A DNA stretch of 64,000 nucleotides from DATBJG01 sp963790545 (GTDB lineage: Bacteria; Acidobacteriota; Vicinamibacteria; Vicinamibacterales; JAMQPK01), in assembly GCA_963790545.1 (NCBI GenBank), contig CAWBPA010000021.1:372001-436000 (forward strand). Direction: 5' to 3'. A program made the position numbers and the translations under genes. Shown here piece by piece: positions 10,426 to 21,190 of the stretch. Positions within the stretch are counted from its first letter, which is position 1. The number at the start of each line of letters is the position of its first letter. The notes beneath the pieces were generated by a model. It was not told the origin of the DNA, ran no database searches, and saw only the letters and a list, made by a program, of their open reading frames with translations.

Positions 10426-11482
10426 TCATGGAAATGTCCTGAAGTACGGAACTCCCAGCTTGAGCACGGCGGCGAGCAGCCACAGTCCCACAGCGATCAG
10501 CGCATAACCCGAAAATCGTGGACGATGAGCGGTGTACTCGCGCACGTCAATGCGCCCGGCCGACACACGATCGATCTCACGCACGGCCTTCAGGATGTCC
10601 TCTTCGTCTGCGGCCGGATAGAAACGGCCACCGGTCCGCTCAACGGCCGCCTTCCAGATTCGGTCTGCCGCAACATCGCCGAGCTTCATCTTGTAAACCG
10701 TGCGGATCATGTAGACCGGAATCTGGTATCGCCGCGCTTCATCGACGATGTTGTCGAGCGAGCGTCCTTTGAGCGCTACCTGAGCATCCTGCCCGTCGCT
10801 GAAAATGACCATCAGGTTTCCGGAGGCGTTCAGGAAGTCGAACGCTCTGAAGAGCTCGGTGCCTTCCTCGATCCCCTGAATGATCGTCGTGCCCCAATCG
10901 TTGAACCGGCCCCAGTTCTTGGGGTCGGCCACAAGCTGGATGCTCAGCAGGATGTTCTCGTAGTCGGTCGTAAACGGTGTGACGACGTACGCCTGGTTCC
11001 CGAACTCGATGAGCGAGATGAGATCCCGATAGGGACCGTTCATGCGCAGACGCATGAAGCGTTCGGCTGCGGCTACGGCCGTGTAAAACACGGGACCGCC
11101 CTGGGCGCGAAGCTTTGCACCCTCGAATTTCAAGATCATGCTGGACGAGGCATCAATCAGCAGCGCAATGCGCCGTCCCGGATAGGTCACTTCCTCGCGG
11201 GTGAAGGTTGTGCGCGGATCGGCCAGAGCAATGGCAAAGAACGGAACACCCAGCAGGAACAGGAGGAAGGCCCCGTGCCGGGTTGCCGACAGGTACGACT
11301 GGCGCATGACCGGCAGCACAGCCGGGAGCGCGATGTGCGTGCGTCCGGCATTATGAGCGAGACAGACGACGTCCCAGAACCATCAACACCGAGATGGCGA
11401 TGAGCACGACCAGGACGAGCAGCGTGGTCCGACCCTCGCTGAACTGCAGATCGTCCCAACGCAGCCGCAGCCACTCGGCCAT
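10426..11482 (-). CDS. vWA domain protein of MoxR operon, one frame break
   Basis: Second vWA membrane protein, about 350 residues. N-terminus MAEWLRLRWDDLQFSEGRTT leads into a membrane helix (LLVLVVLIAISVLMVLG), the frame breaks near 11350, and the protein resumes AGRTHIALPAVLPVMRQSYL with a second helix. The vWA site IALLIDASSSMILKFEGAK has the DxSxS metal motif; FSDGQDAQVALKGRSL is the third-loop Asp region. A C-terminal helix follows (SGYALIAVGLWLLAAVLK). An alternative GTG start about 40 bases upstream overlaps the previous stop. It lies 33 bases before the helical-repeat gene, so the operon is continuous. Confidence 0.8.
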
Positions 11483-11511
11483 CGTGCTGCGGATCGCGAC
11501 AAGAAGCTCCC

Positions 11512-12735
11512 TTAGCGGGACCACTCTCCCCCTCCGAGGCCCGTCGGCTTGGTGCTCGAGACCGTCGATCGAGTCGGCCACAGTTTCGACAGCCGCAGTC
11601 GCCGCAGCGCGCTCGCCCCGTTGTCGAGCGCCCGATCCAGTTCGGCCGTCTCCATGTGTCCGTTGCGACCGTAGCGGGCCGCATTGAATACGAGGAGCGA
11701 ATCCCGGATTTCTTCGAGCGTGGCCTTCCTGCGCGGGCTGGGACCGGCACCATTGCCATTGGTGAGTTCACGCGTGATGGAGTCGGCTGTGGTCGAAGCC
11801 GAGACCAAGGCGCGGCGGCGCCGGAAAAGCCCCTTGCGCAGCACGAGCTGACCTTCGCGGCCGGGCACCTGCACGTCAACCATGGCCTGAGCGACGGGTT
11901 GGTCGAGTGCCACTGCGCCGGCAATTCGGAAGACACTGAGCGCGCGTCCTGCAAGCTCGCTCGTCCAGCCCTCACGTGCCACATCCGATTTGAGCCGGCC
12001 GATCTCGCGAAGGCCTCCGCTGAGCACAGCTCTGGTTGGCAGCGTGCGGCTGACGGGAACGCGAACTCGATACCGTCCAATGCCCTTGACGACCGCCAGC
12101 CCGAGAAGGACAGCCGCCAAGCCAAAGAAGATGCCGGCCGCGATCAGCTCTTCGGTCGAACGAAACCGACGCGCTTCGATATCGCCGAACGTTTCGAGCG
12201 ACACATCCCGGATGTCGGACGCGCTTCGTGGAACCAGTGACCGCACGCGGATGGGCATCGGCGGCAACAGATGCGTCTGATCACGACCTTCAGTTCCACC
12301 GCCCTGGACGGACTGAACGTTGTAGGTCACCTTGAGAGGAGGAACGTTGACGTCCTGACCAAAGAACTCGTCGCCGAGGAGACGCATCGTGTACTGGTAC
12401 TGAAAATAGCGCCACGGTGATGACACGATATCGTCGTGGTGGGTGCCGCCCATGACCTCAAACGGTGTGAGCTGCACGGTCCCTGGCTCGAGCTCTTCCA
12501 GTTTGGGGACGACTTTGATGCGATTCGTTTCGACGACACCGCACGTCAGCGTCAAATCAAAGCGTTCGCCAATCTGCACCGTGGTCTTGTCCGTCTTCCA
12601 CCAGCACTTGATGGGAACCGATTCGACCTCGCCCGGCTGGGGCCCGCGAGCGGGGGATCGGGACTGGGCGGCGACCGGAGTGCCCAATCCAACGACCGCC
12701 GCCCAGACCACCCACGCCAACCATTGCCTGCTCAT
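11512..12735 (-). CDS. BatD-like secreted/membrane protein of MoxR operon
   Basis: Protein of 407 residues with a signal peptide (WLAWVVWAAVVGLGTPVAAQ), a large extracytoplasmic beta-rich part with two Cys (IKCWW, LTLTCGV), one membrane helix around residues 210-235 (IAAGIFFGLAAVLLGLAVV) and a cytoplasmic tail with RREKATLEEIRDS-like helices. Position between DUF58 and a vWA gene and the topology match the BatD/oxygen-tolerance protein class, though I see no exact family motif. It is one of the few uninterrupted genes in the first 24 kb. A GGGGTC palindrome sits between it and the DUF58 gene. Confidence 0.6.
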   Translation of the reverse strand: MSRQWLAWVVWAAVVGLGTPVAAQSRSPARGPQPGEVESVPIKCWWKTDKTTVQIGERFDLTLTCGVVETNRIKVVPKLEELEPGTVQLTPFEVMGGTHHDDIVSSPWRYFQYQYTMRLLGDEFFGQDVNVPPLKVTYNVQSVQGGGTEGRDQTHLLPPMPIRVRSLVPRSASDIRDVSLETFGDIEARRFRSTEELIAAGIFFGLAAVLLGLAVVKGIGRYRVRVPVSRTLPTRAVLSGGLREIGRLKSDVAREGWTSELAGRALSVFRIAGAVALDQPVAQAMVDVQVPGREGQLVLRKGLFRRRRALVSASTTADSITRELTNGNGAGPSPRRKATLEEIRDSLLVFNAARYGRNGHMETAELDRALDNGASALRRLRLSKLWPTRSTVSSTKPTGLGGGEWSR

Positions 12736-12748
12736 AGCTGCCTCAAGT

Positions 12749-12769
12749 AAATGGGGTCAGACCCCATTT
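12749..12769. repeat. GGGGTCAGACCCC palindrome (REP-like)
   Basis: Perfect 10-base inverted repeat with a one-base centre (AAATGGGGTC A GACCCCATTT), right after the DUF58 stop and before the BatD-like start. The same core recurs at 17736-17750. I know this core as a common intergenic palindrome in diverse bacteria, often seen near Y1 (REP-associated tyrosine) transposases; no such transposase is in the window. Confidence 0.75.
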
Positions 12770-13685
12770 TTACACTTTTCGTAAGCGGCGTTCGGCCACA
12801 AACTCCACCAGCGTCGTTTCCATCTCCCAGCGATCGAGACCCACCCGCACGATGTCGAGATCGGCATCGCGCGCCAGGCGCATGATCTCCTCCTGCCATT
12901 CCTCGACCCGCCCGGCCAGCCGCGTGAACTCCTTGCGCGACATCACGCGTTTGCGGCCCGTCTCGATATCGAAGGCTTCGAGCCATCCCGCCGAAACCGC
13001 CGGCAACTCATAGGCGAACCGCGCGTCCACCATCATGAGAAACACGTCATGCGCCGCGTTCAAGAGCGAGAGTTCCTTGATGACACGCGCAGCATCGGCA
13101 AACAGGAAGTCCGAGATGACCGGGACGAGCGACGTCTTCCGTAGATGGCTCGCAATCGTGGCCGTCACGTCGCTGAGAACGGCGGGCCGTTCTGCGGGGC
13201 TTGGCCGTTGATACAGATCCAGACAATAGATCACGTGGGACTTCCCGATTTTCGGACGCGCCGCCGCAATCTGATGAAAGCCCTCGTCGAAGGTCATCAA
13301 GCCGAACATGTCCTGAAAGAACACGGCCGAGAGACCCACGGCTGCAACCGAGCGAGCAATGGCCGCGCCAATCGAGACACCCTGGATTCCGCAGCGCGTC
13401 GAGAGCGAGCGCATCCGCCACGGCAATGATCGTGGCCGTGCTGGGCTGTTCGAATTCGCGCGTGATAATGGGGCTGAAGTTGGTCAGCGATGACTGAGCC
13501 CAGTCGATGGACGACAGCCGGTCGCCCGGCTCCCAGTCGCGGAGGCCGACGAAGTTGACGCCCGAGCCCTTGAACACGCTCGTGTGATCGCCGAGCGTGA
13601 ACTCCTTCATTCGCTTGAGAATGAAAAGCTCAATCTCGGCAATCTCCGAGAGGTTGACGAGCCCCTCCGCCTGACTTTCCGTCAT
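12770..13685 (-). CDS. DUF58 domain protein, one frame break
   Basis: DUF58 protein of about 305 residues, the usual partner of MoxR ATPases. N-terminus contains FTLGDHTSVFKGSGVNFVGL and RDWEPGDRLSSIDWAQSS, the family signature (G-x-E-F...R.Y.pGD..R.IDW). The frame breaks near 13395 and the rest carries GLMTFDEGFHQ and VPVISDFLFADAARVIKEL, a degenerate vWA-like fold. ATG 13685 overlaps the moxR stop (ATGA), showing translational coupling. It is cytoplasmic by sequence; DUF58 proteins are thought to act as adaptors or clients of MoxR. Confidence 0.85.
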
Positions 13686-14722
13686 GGGACCGGAACTCGG
13701 GCCAGAATGTCATCGATGACCATTTCGACGGTGACGCCATGACTGGCGGCGTGCGGCCCGAGCCAGACGCGATGGCTCAACACGTACCTGGCAAGATCCT
13801 GAATGTCCTCCGGGTACACCTCGGCGCGACGGCGCTGGAGAATCGTCCAGACCTTGACCAGTCGTCCCCAGCAAATCGTCGCGCGCGGTGAAGCGCCCAA
13901 ATCGACACATTTCTCGACGAGGTCTGACGGTGAGTGCTGGTACCACTCGGTCTCCGCGTTGTACGGGCGCGTGGCTCCAACCAGCCGCCTGATGTACTTC
14001 GCGAGCTTCTCGTGTAGAAACACCTCGCGCGTAATCGCCCCGCGGAGCTCGATAATCCGCTCCTTCGACATCAGCGAATCGAGATGCACCTGCTTGAAAT
14101 CGAAGGCAACGAGCTTCTCTTCTTCTGCGGGCGGCAGGTACGCGATGTTCACCATGATCGCAAACCGATCGGTGGCCGCTTCCGACAACGGAAATGTTCC
14201 TTGCCCCAGCTCGATCGGGTTCATGGTCGCAATCGCAAAGCTGAAGAGCGGAAGCTCGAAGGTCGTCTTGCCAACCGTCACCGTGCGATCCTGGAGACCT
14301 TCGAGAAACGCGCTCTGAGATTTGAGCGGGATGCGGTTGATCTCGTCGAGCAGGATGACTTCAGCCGAGGCCAGCGGTCCAAACTCGGTGATGAACTCGC
14401 CCGTCGCAGGGTTGATCATCTGGAAGCCGACCACTTCGGTGGGCTGGAGATCGGCTCGTCCTTGCAGCCGCGCGAACTTCGCATTGCTGATGGCGGCCAG
14501 AATGACGCCAAAGAACGTTTTGCCGACTCCCGGGACGCCTCGCAGGAGAAGGTTGCCCGCATTGACCTGACGCCGATGGTCCTTGTCGTAGGTCGTCGGA
14601 ATTTCCGAAAGGAGGACGACGTTGGCCAGCGCTTTCTCGGTGTCGTAGCCCACGAGAGCTTTGCTGCCCTCGGCTACGATGGCCTCGTGAAAGTCGATGG
14701 CCTCCTGCAGGTCAGAATGCAT
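13682..14722 (-). CDS. MoxR-family AAA+ ATPase
   Basis: Intact AAA+ ATPase of 346 residues, first gene of the operon. Walker A GVPGVGKT at residues 62-69, Walker B VILLDEIN at about 122-129, sensor 1 region FAIATMNPIELGQGTFPLSE and an arginine-containing ATDRF motif: the MoxR subfamily pattern. MoxR proteins act as chaperone-like ATPases that mature or remodel a vWA-linked complex. No ribosome site is obvious before ATG 14722 and the start is set by the conserved N-terminus. It reads divergently from the dctP gene, with about 160 bases between them. Confidence 0.92.
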   Translation of the reverse strand: MHSDLQEAIDFHEAIVAEGSKALVGYDTEKALANVVLLSEIPTTYDKDHRRQVNAGNLLLRGVPGVGKTFFGVILAAISNAKFARLQGRADLQPTEVVGFQMINPATGEFITEFGPLASAEVILLDEINRIPLKSQSAFLEGLQDRTVTVGKTTFELPLFSFAIATMNPIELGQGTFPLSEAATDRFAIMVNIAYLPPAEEEKLVAFDFKQVHLDSLMSKERIIELRGAITREVFLHEKLAKYIRRLVGATRPYNAETEWYQHSPSDLVEKCVDLGASPRATICWGRLVKVWTILQRRRAEVYPEDIQDLARYVLSHRVWLGPHAASHGVTVEMVIDDILARVPVP

Positions 14723-14883
14723 ATTGATTGGTCAATTCCGCGTTGGTCCGCGTCCTGTATGATTCGCGCCGATCCGCGTTCAGCATCATAGTGCAAGCGA
14801 GAATACCGTGACGAATCAGCAGTACCAACGGCCCGAACGTGCGGCATCGGCCCACTCCGGACCGGGCACGAGGTTCGAGTAAG

Positions 14884-15949
14884 ATGGCATCTATGGCCTG
14901 TCGCCGCGCACCTTTCCTCGAGATTTCCGTGGTTTGCCTGGCGTTCCTGCTGTCTGGCACGTCTGCCGCTCAAAACCGTGCGATCAAGCTCGCGACCGTC
15001 GTGCCCGCGGGGTCTATCTGGGACAACACGCTGAAACAAATGGGGACGGAGTGGGAGAAGGCGACCGAGGGGCGCGTCGACGCTCACGGTGTTCAGCGGC
15101 GGCTCTCAGGGCGATGAGGCGACCGTGCTGCGCAAGATGCGGCTCGATGCTCTTCAGGCAGCCTCGCTCACCGTCGTGGGCCTAGGGAGCATCGACTCGG
15201 CCTTCAACGTGTTCAACATTCCATTCTTCTTCGAGTCGTACGACGAACTCAATTACGTCGTCGACAAGCTGACGCCCACGCTCAAGAAGAAGCTCGAATC
15301 AAAGAACTTCGTGATGTTGAACTGGGGACACGGGGGATGGCTCCAGCTGTTCACGAAGCAGCCGGTGAAGACACTCGACGACGTGAAGAAACTCAAGCTT
15401 TTCACGTCGGCGGGCGACGATCGTATGACCCAGTGGTACAAAGCTCATGGGTTTCAGCCGCGCGCGATGGCCATGACCGACATTCTGCCTGGTCTCAGTA
15501 CCGGCATGATCGATGCCCTTCCGACCACTCCACTCGCCGCGATGGCGTTCCAATGGGACCGTCAGACCAAGTACATGCTGGACATCGGGCTGAGCCCGGT
15601 GGTGGGAGCCACGGTCGTCAGCGAACGCGCGTGGAACCGGATTGCGGCGGCCGATCGTCAGAAGTTGCTCGAGGCCGCGTCCGTCGTGCAAAAGCGGTTA
15701 CAGGCCGACGTGCCGAAGCAGGATCTCGGGGCCGTGCTCGTCATGACCCAGCGGGGTCTGACGATGACGAAGGCAGCGGGTTCGGAGTGGCGAGCCGAGG
15801 CCGAAACGTTGGCAGCCACCATGCGCGGAGAAATGGTCCCGCGGGATATCTACGATCTCGCCCTGAAAGAGCGCAACACCTTCCGACAGCAGAAACCAGC
15901 GACGCCGCGCGTTGACCTCCGACACCTACCCGTCATACCACCTCACTAA
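14884..15949 (+). CDS. dctP: TRAP transporter substrate-binding protein DctP, one frame break
   Basis: Periplasmic solute-binding protein of a TRAP transporter. A signal peptide ends SGTSAAQ, followed by the usual strand IKLATVVPAGSIWDNTLKQM. The frame breaks near 15085 and resumes FSGGSQGDEATVLRKMRLDA, then FNIPFFFESYDELNYVVDKL, KLFTSAGDDRMTQWYKAHGF and STGMIDALPTTPLAA, the regions that line the ligand cleft in DctP proteins. About 350 residues. The C-terminus overlaps the end of the minus-strand permease by 24 bases. Two ATGs (14884, 14893) are possible. Its permease partner is not adjacent on its own strand; the next plus-strand permease is at 21672. Confidence 0.88.
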
Positions 15950-17708
15950 CCACAACGACAGCGACGGGAAGTACGTAATGAGTAGCACGGTGATCAACAG
16001 AATCACCGTGTACGGCAGCGTCGATCGATAGACCTCTGGCAACGATCGCTTGAAGCGATAGGACGACAGAAACAGATTCTCCCCCATCGGCGGCATCAGA
16101 TACCCCAGCTCCATGTTCGCCAGAAAAATGATCCCCAGGTGGATGGGATCGATCCCATACGCTGCGGCAATCGGTGTGATCAGCGGCACAACGACAATAA
16201 TCGCCGAGTAAATGTCCATCAACGCGCCGACGATGATGAGGAAGACGTTCAGCGCAAGAAGAAACATCATCGGCGATTCGACATGGCTCTGGACCCAGGC
16301 GAGGACCTTGGTGGGAGTCTCGGCAATGATCAGGTAGTTCGTAAAGCCCAGCGCGACGCTCAGGATGATCATGAAACCCGCCGATCATCGTGGCGCATTC
16401 CACCGTCACACGCGGCACGTCCCGCGAGACGTGAAGCGCCCGATGCACCAGGCACTCGACCACGAACGCGTAGGCGACAGTGATCGCGGCAGCTTCGATC
16501 AACGTCGCCCATCCCGTGATGATGCTCCCCAGCACGACGACCGGAAGCGCCAGCTCCCATTTCGCATGCCAGATGGCCGCCCGCGCTTCGCCGGCATCGG
16601 AACTTCGTGCGCGTCGCGCCCCCAAGCGCGCCGTGGATGGCGGCCCAGGCGGCCACGACAACGACCAGCAGCAGGCCCGGCAACGAGACCGGCCAGGAAC
16701 AGGCGTTCGAACGGCTGGTTGGCGTAGAACCCGTACAGAAAAACGGGCAGGCTCGGGAAGAACAGCAAGCCAATGGATCCCGATACGGTCACCAGGCCGA
16801 GCGAGGTTCGCTCGGCGTGGCGCGCCTGCACGAGCACTGGCAGGAGCAGCCCACCCATCGACACGATTGTCACGCCCGATGCGCCGGTGAGCGGTGTGAA
16901 GAACGCCAGCACGGCGGTCGTCACGAGCGCAAGACCTCCAGGGATCCAGCCAAAGAGCGCCGTGAACAGTCGAGTCAGGCGCTCTGCTGGCGTCGCCTTC
17001 GGCGAGAAGGTAGCCGCTCAGCGCAAAGAGCGGAACGGCGGGCAGCATCGGCGAGGTGGTCAAACGGTAGGTTTCGCCGGGGACCGCATTGATCGGCGTG
17101 CCGTCCACCCAGAACAAGAGCAGGGCCGCGCCACCGATCGCGACAAAGATCGGGAGACCAAAGGCGGTGGCAGCCACGATGATCAGGCAGCCCGGAATCA
17201 GAACGCCTGTCGATGCCAGCTCGGGTATCGATCGGAAGAGCAACGGTATCGCGAGGCCCAGGGCTGCGAGCAGTCGACCGCGTGGGCTCTCTGCGGCATG
17301 CCACACAAGCCGGCCCGCAATGACCGCAAAGCCGACCGGCAGAATCGCCAGGATGACCCACGACGGGATGCCCCACGCCACAACGGCGCCCGCTGTTCGC
17401 TCGATTCGCACCAGATCCAGACTGGCGACGAGAAGCGTGGCTGTGACGCCTGCAGCAAGCCCACCCGTCGCGATTTCAAACGGTGCGCGCCAGCGCGCGG
17501 GAACGAAGTGCAGCGTTGGCAGCGCCAGCAGCCGATCGAATCGGGCCGCGAGCATCGCGCCGACGACCGCGATCCACAGCGTGAGATGCTGGACGAGGAC
17601 GATCGAGCCGGGCACGCTCCGGCCCGAGGTCCTGCCCACGATTTCGACGAGCGGGAGCGCCGTCATCACGCCAGGATGGCAACGGCGAGCGCATCCTCCG
17701 TGAGGTGA
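15926..17708 (-). CDS. dctM: TRAP transporter fused permease DctQM, heavily frame-broken
   Basis: Fusion of the small DctQ (four-helix) and large DctM (about 12-helix) membrane subunits that import a solute with Na+. DctQ part: ALPLVEIVGRTSGRSVPGSI and VQHLTLWIAVVGAMLAARFD. DctM part pieced from four frames: LPAVPLFALSGYLLAEGD, FFTPLTGASGVTIVSMGGLL, AKWELALPVVVLGSIITGWA, and LMDIYSAIIVVVPLITPIAA then GIIFLANMELGYLMPPMGEN. Breaks lie near 17655, 16980, 16690, 16610 and 16370. The true start is masked; alignment with the paralogue at 21672 puts it near 17700-17710. The upstream dctP gene ends about 75 bases before. Confidence 0.82.
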
Positions 17709-17735
17709 AGCGGGCGAGCGAGGCTGTAGGAAGAT

Positions 17736-17750
17736 TGGGGTCGGACCCCA
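17736..17750. repeat. GGGGTCGGACCCC palindrome (REP-like)
   Basis: Second copy of the intergenic palindrome (TGGGGTC G GACCCCA), between the dctP end at 17783 and the permease start. On the minus strand it is preceded by GCTGGCAGCTACCAAAATCG (about 17756-17775), a tail I have often seen joined to this core in other genomes. Confidence 0.7.
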
Positions 17751-17782
17751 TTACGATTTTGGTAGCTGCCAGCCCGACCCAT

Positions 17783-18791
17783 TTACCTTTGCCCCGTCGA
17801 TGCTCGTCGCGCAGGCGCACGACGGTATCGAACAGATCCGCCGGGCAGTAGCGGCCGCGGAGCTTCGGATACGCGCTCTCGGCTTCGGTGCGCCAGGCTC
17901 GAAGGGTGTGCCGCATCCACGTCGATCACCTTGAGCCCCCGCTTCTGCATTTCCTGAATGGCCACCTCATCCAGGCGACGGATTTCAGTCCTGAGCCGAC
18001 TGCCCTGCTGACGAGCCGCCTCGAGAAGCGCAGGCTTGTGCTCCTCCGAAAGACTGTTCCAGGCCGTCAGGCTGATGACGGTGCCGCCGACGAGCGGCGT
18101 CCATTTGACGTTGGTCATGTTCGACGCGAGCTTGAACGATTCCTGCAACTGGGCAAACAGCGGCACCATCGCGAAGGCTTCGACCATCCCGGTCTGCAGC
18201 GACGTAATCATGTCGGTCAGCGACAAGGGGACCACGTTGAAGCCGAAATCCTTGTAGAGCCTCTCGGTTTCGGCATCGCCGGCCGATGTAAAGAGCTTCA
18301 TCCGCCGAAGATCGGCGGGCGTCTTTGCGGGCTGTTTCGAGAAGGTGTAAACCCATCCACCATCGGCCCAGTGGAGCACTTTGAAGCCCTGAGCCTCGAT
18401 GCGGCGCTCGAGCTCGGGCGCGACGCGATCGCGGACGTAGTCCAGCTCTTCGTACGAGTCCAGCAGCATCGGCACCTGCAGGCACGACACACCCACGTCG
18501 ATGCGCGACAGTCCCACCGACGACAACCCCACCGCCTGAATCCGACCTTGCCGCGCCTGCCGAACCATTTCGGTTTCATCGCCGAGCTGCCCACTTGGAT
18601 AGATCGTCATCTCCAGGCGCGGGCCGACAATCTTCTGCCACTCCTGGCTGACGCGTTGCAGGGTCTCGTGCCAGAGCGATCCCTTCGGCACGACCGTGCC
18701 AACACGAATTCGGAGCTCGGTTCTGCGCCGCCACGCCGACCGTCATCACCAGCAACGCGACACACACCGCGGCACGGCGCGTGGCACTCAT
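17783..18791 (-). CDS. TRAP transporter substrate-binding protein DctP/TatP-like, frame-broken
   Basis: Second DctP-type binding protein. The signal peptide is MSATRRAAVCVALLVMTVGV then AAQNR; after a break near 18720 it reads IRVGTVVPKGSLWHETLQRV, QEWQKIVGPRLEMTIYPSGQ, LFTSAGDAETERLYKDFGF and LQTGMVEAFAMVPLFAQL. Another break near 17915 moves the last helix (WRTEAESAYPKLRGRYCPAD) to a second frame. ATG 18791 overlaps the tatT stop (ATGA), so tatT, this gene and the fused permease form one operon. This matches the TatT-TatP-permease arrangement described for Treponema pallidum, where the T component docks with the binding protein. Confidence 0.86.
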
Positions 18792-19719
18792 GGTTTCCCC
18801 CTCGGACTATCGTCCAGAATGAGTTCGTCGGTACGTTCGAGCAGCCACCGCGCCCGCCGTTGCGAAATGAGGTTGGCCAACCGATCACGCGGCACCGCAT
18901 CGGGGTTCACGGCCAGCGCCTTCTCGAGCAGTCCCTGGAACTCGGCTTTGTTCTGCGCCGGCAGCGCAACCGCCTCTGCATAGGCAATGTACAGTCCGGC
19001 ACTCATTCCCTTCGACAGTTCCAGCGCACGTTCGTAATGTCGTCGAATCAGCTGGACGTCGGTCGGCGCGCCCGGCTTGGCGCCGGCAAAGATGACTTTG
19101 AACTCGTGGAGCGCGCCTCCATCCCAGCTTTCGTCGAGGGCGAGCGCCCGGTCGAGCATGGCTTCGACTTCCGGCAGTCGTGCGAGCATCGCAGGATCGT
19201 CCGGGGCCGCAGAAATCGCAAGGCCGAGCGCGGCAGCGGTCCAGTACAAGAGCTCGACATCGCGCGTCTTGTTCCTCGACCCCGATTGGAGCGACGGCCG
19301 CTTTGGGATCCTTCAGCAGGGCGGCTTCAAGGTTCGGATAGGACTGCTCGAACGACCGGGAGCAGTACCCGAGGCCGCGCTGGTAGAGCCTTCGGGCCCG
19401 ACTGCGGAGTGCTCGCCCACGATCGAGATCGTCCTCGCTCGTGACTTCGGATTCGTATTGCACGTACGCGTAGGAATACAGCACGAATCCGCGACACGCC
19501 GTAATAAGAAGGCCATGGTGGTTGGGCGACTGCTCCAGCAGGCTCTCGGTGAGCTTCAGACCGAACGGCAGCGCCTGACCGACAAGGTCGATGTCGTCAT
19601 CGGTCTCGTACACCGAATTGCCCGACGCCAGCGCATCGCCAACCATGTTGATGGCGTAGGTCTTGAGCGAGCACCCGGCGTTTGCCATGGCCAGCACGCA
19701 GAGCGAACAGACCGGTCAC
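18788..19719 (-). CDS. tatT: TRAP-associated lipoprotein TatT, frame-broken
   Basis: TRAP transporter T-component, a helical tetratricopeptide-type lipoprotein that forms a trimer and binds the partner DctP in T. pallidum (family knowledge). Evidence: lipobox MANAGC, then LKTYAINMVGDALASG, LPFGLKLTESLLEQSPNHHG, PDDPAMLARLPEVEAMLDRA, DESWDGGALHEFKVIFAG and ERALELSKGMSAGLYIAYAE, the TatT pattern. The frame breaks near 19250. The leader also needs a one-base correction near 19700 (GTG 19719 then TGLFAL), so the start is approximate. It is the first gene of the minus-strand TRAP operon. Confidence 0.85.
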
Positions 19720-19841
19720 AGACCTGTCCAAATAGCCCTTCCTGCAGACGTCGGGCCCTGAAGGGCCCCGCTACATAATGCGTTGGATGATACAAGACCG
19801 GCTCACGCGTCACGATAACAAGGATAACGTCTCTCCGCTCT

Positions 19842-21190
19842 TCACGGAACGGTCATCCCCTCAGGGGCCCGCATTCCGCGAGACCGTCGCAATCCTGCGA
19901 AGAACGCGTCGCGCCGATGCCGAGTGCACTCATCGTCATACAGGTGCTTCGTGAGCCAACGCATGCCTTCCTGCAGATCCTCGGGTGACATGCCTCGAGG
20001 CTGGTGGTTCACGTCGAACAGCGTGCAGAGGTCCCAGCGGCCAGGTTCGAGAATTCGTCGATCCTGCAGAAATCGACTGTACAGAGGCGTCCCCGGGAAG
20101 GCCGTCAACACGGTAATCTGCACGTCGTAAAGGGGAATCGCGCAGGCAAACTCCAGCACTTCGCGGAATATCTCGGGAGTGTGGCCGTCGAGGCCAAGGA
20201 TGAAGCATCCGTTGACCGTCACGCCATGCGCCTGAATTCGCCGGACCGCCTCGACATAGCGGCCAGCGGTGCGCGCCTTGAAGTTCGACCTGGTCTCCAC
20301 GCCTTCAAGCGGCCCGCTCGCCGGACTCTCCAGTCCAATCAGCACTTGTCTGCACCCGGCCTCATGCATCAAGTCGAGCAAATCCTCATCGTCGGCAACG
20401 GAAATGTCGGTTTCGGTAAACCACTTCACGCCGAAGCGGCGCAAGCTGCTGACAGAGCTGCCTTACCCCATTGCTTGTCCACGAAAGTGTTGTCGTCCGC
20501 AAACTCGATGAACGCTCGCGGGCGCATTGCCAGAATGGCTTCGATATCGCGGATCACGTCGCTGACTCTTCGCTTCCGATATCGTCGGCGAAGCATCACC
20601 GAGGACGCACAGAAGTCGCACCGCCACGGACATCCGCGCGACGTCTGAACCGTAAAGCGGTTGTAGGGCCGATCGCCAAGCAGGTCGTAGCGCGGCACCG
20701 GCAGGTGATTCACGTCGACAGGCGGCACCTCCGAATCGCCGAAAGATGCGCGGCGCTGAACCCGACTCGGCGGCAGCCACGACCGAGGGCCACACGTGCT
20801 CTCCCTCACCCACGACGACGTAGTCGGCGTGTGAAGCGGCCTCTTCCGGCAGCACAGACACATGCAGCCCGCCCATGGCTACTCGAACACCCGCCTGGCG
20901 GAGCCGATCGGCAATGGCATAGGCTTCGAACACCTGCGCCGAGAACGTGCTGATGGCGACGAGATCGCACGTCGTAGACTTCCGCGAGGCTCCTGACCGT
21001 CGGCTTCTGCCTCGAAGTATCGAAGGTCGTGCCCTTCTGGCGTGCACGCTGCAAGGTAGAGCAAGCCGAGACTTGGAAGCGACGCGATCGTCTTGCTGCG
21101 CTCGACAAATCCCGGCAGCGTGAGACCAAGTTCGAGCAGCTTCGGATCGTGAGCACGAATACCGCTCATGGCCAGGAAGCCAATCTTCAC
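19842..21190 (-). CDS. B12-binding-type radical SAM protein, frame-broken
   Basis: Radical SAM enzyme of the class with an N-terminal cobalamin-binding-like domain. N-terminus MKIGFLAMSGIRAHDPKLLE, then SLPSLGLLYLAACTPEGHDL, then (other frame) AISTFSAQVFEAYAIADRLR and GVRVAMGGLHVSVLPEEAAS, the typical B12 fold text. The iron-sulfur site is RGCPWRCDFCASS (CxxxCxxC), followed by FIEFADDNTFVDKQW and, after a break near 20440, WFTETDISVADDEDLLDLMH. Breaks also near 20980 and 20770. No ExxxG His of a strict cobalamin ligand is evident, so cobalamin use is uncertain. Start overlaps the stop of the small membrane protein gene (ATGA). Substrate unknown; methyl transfer or lipid modification are common in this class. 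Confidence 0.8.

Noticed and set aside
12749..12769. Palindrome plus T run as an intrinsic terminator
   Set aside because: A ten-base stem with a one-base loop cannot close, and the T run is on the strand opposite to the operon.
17888..19444. 518-residue open frame on the plus strand
   Set aside because: Antisense shadow of the dctP and tatT genes; sequence is His/Arg rich without domains.
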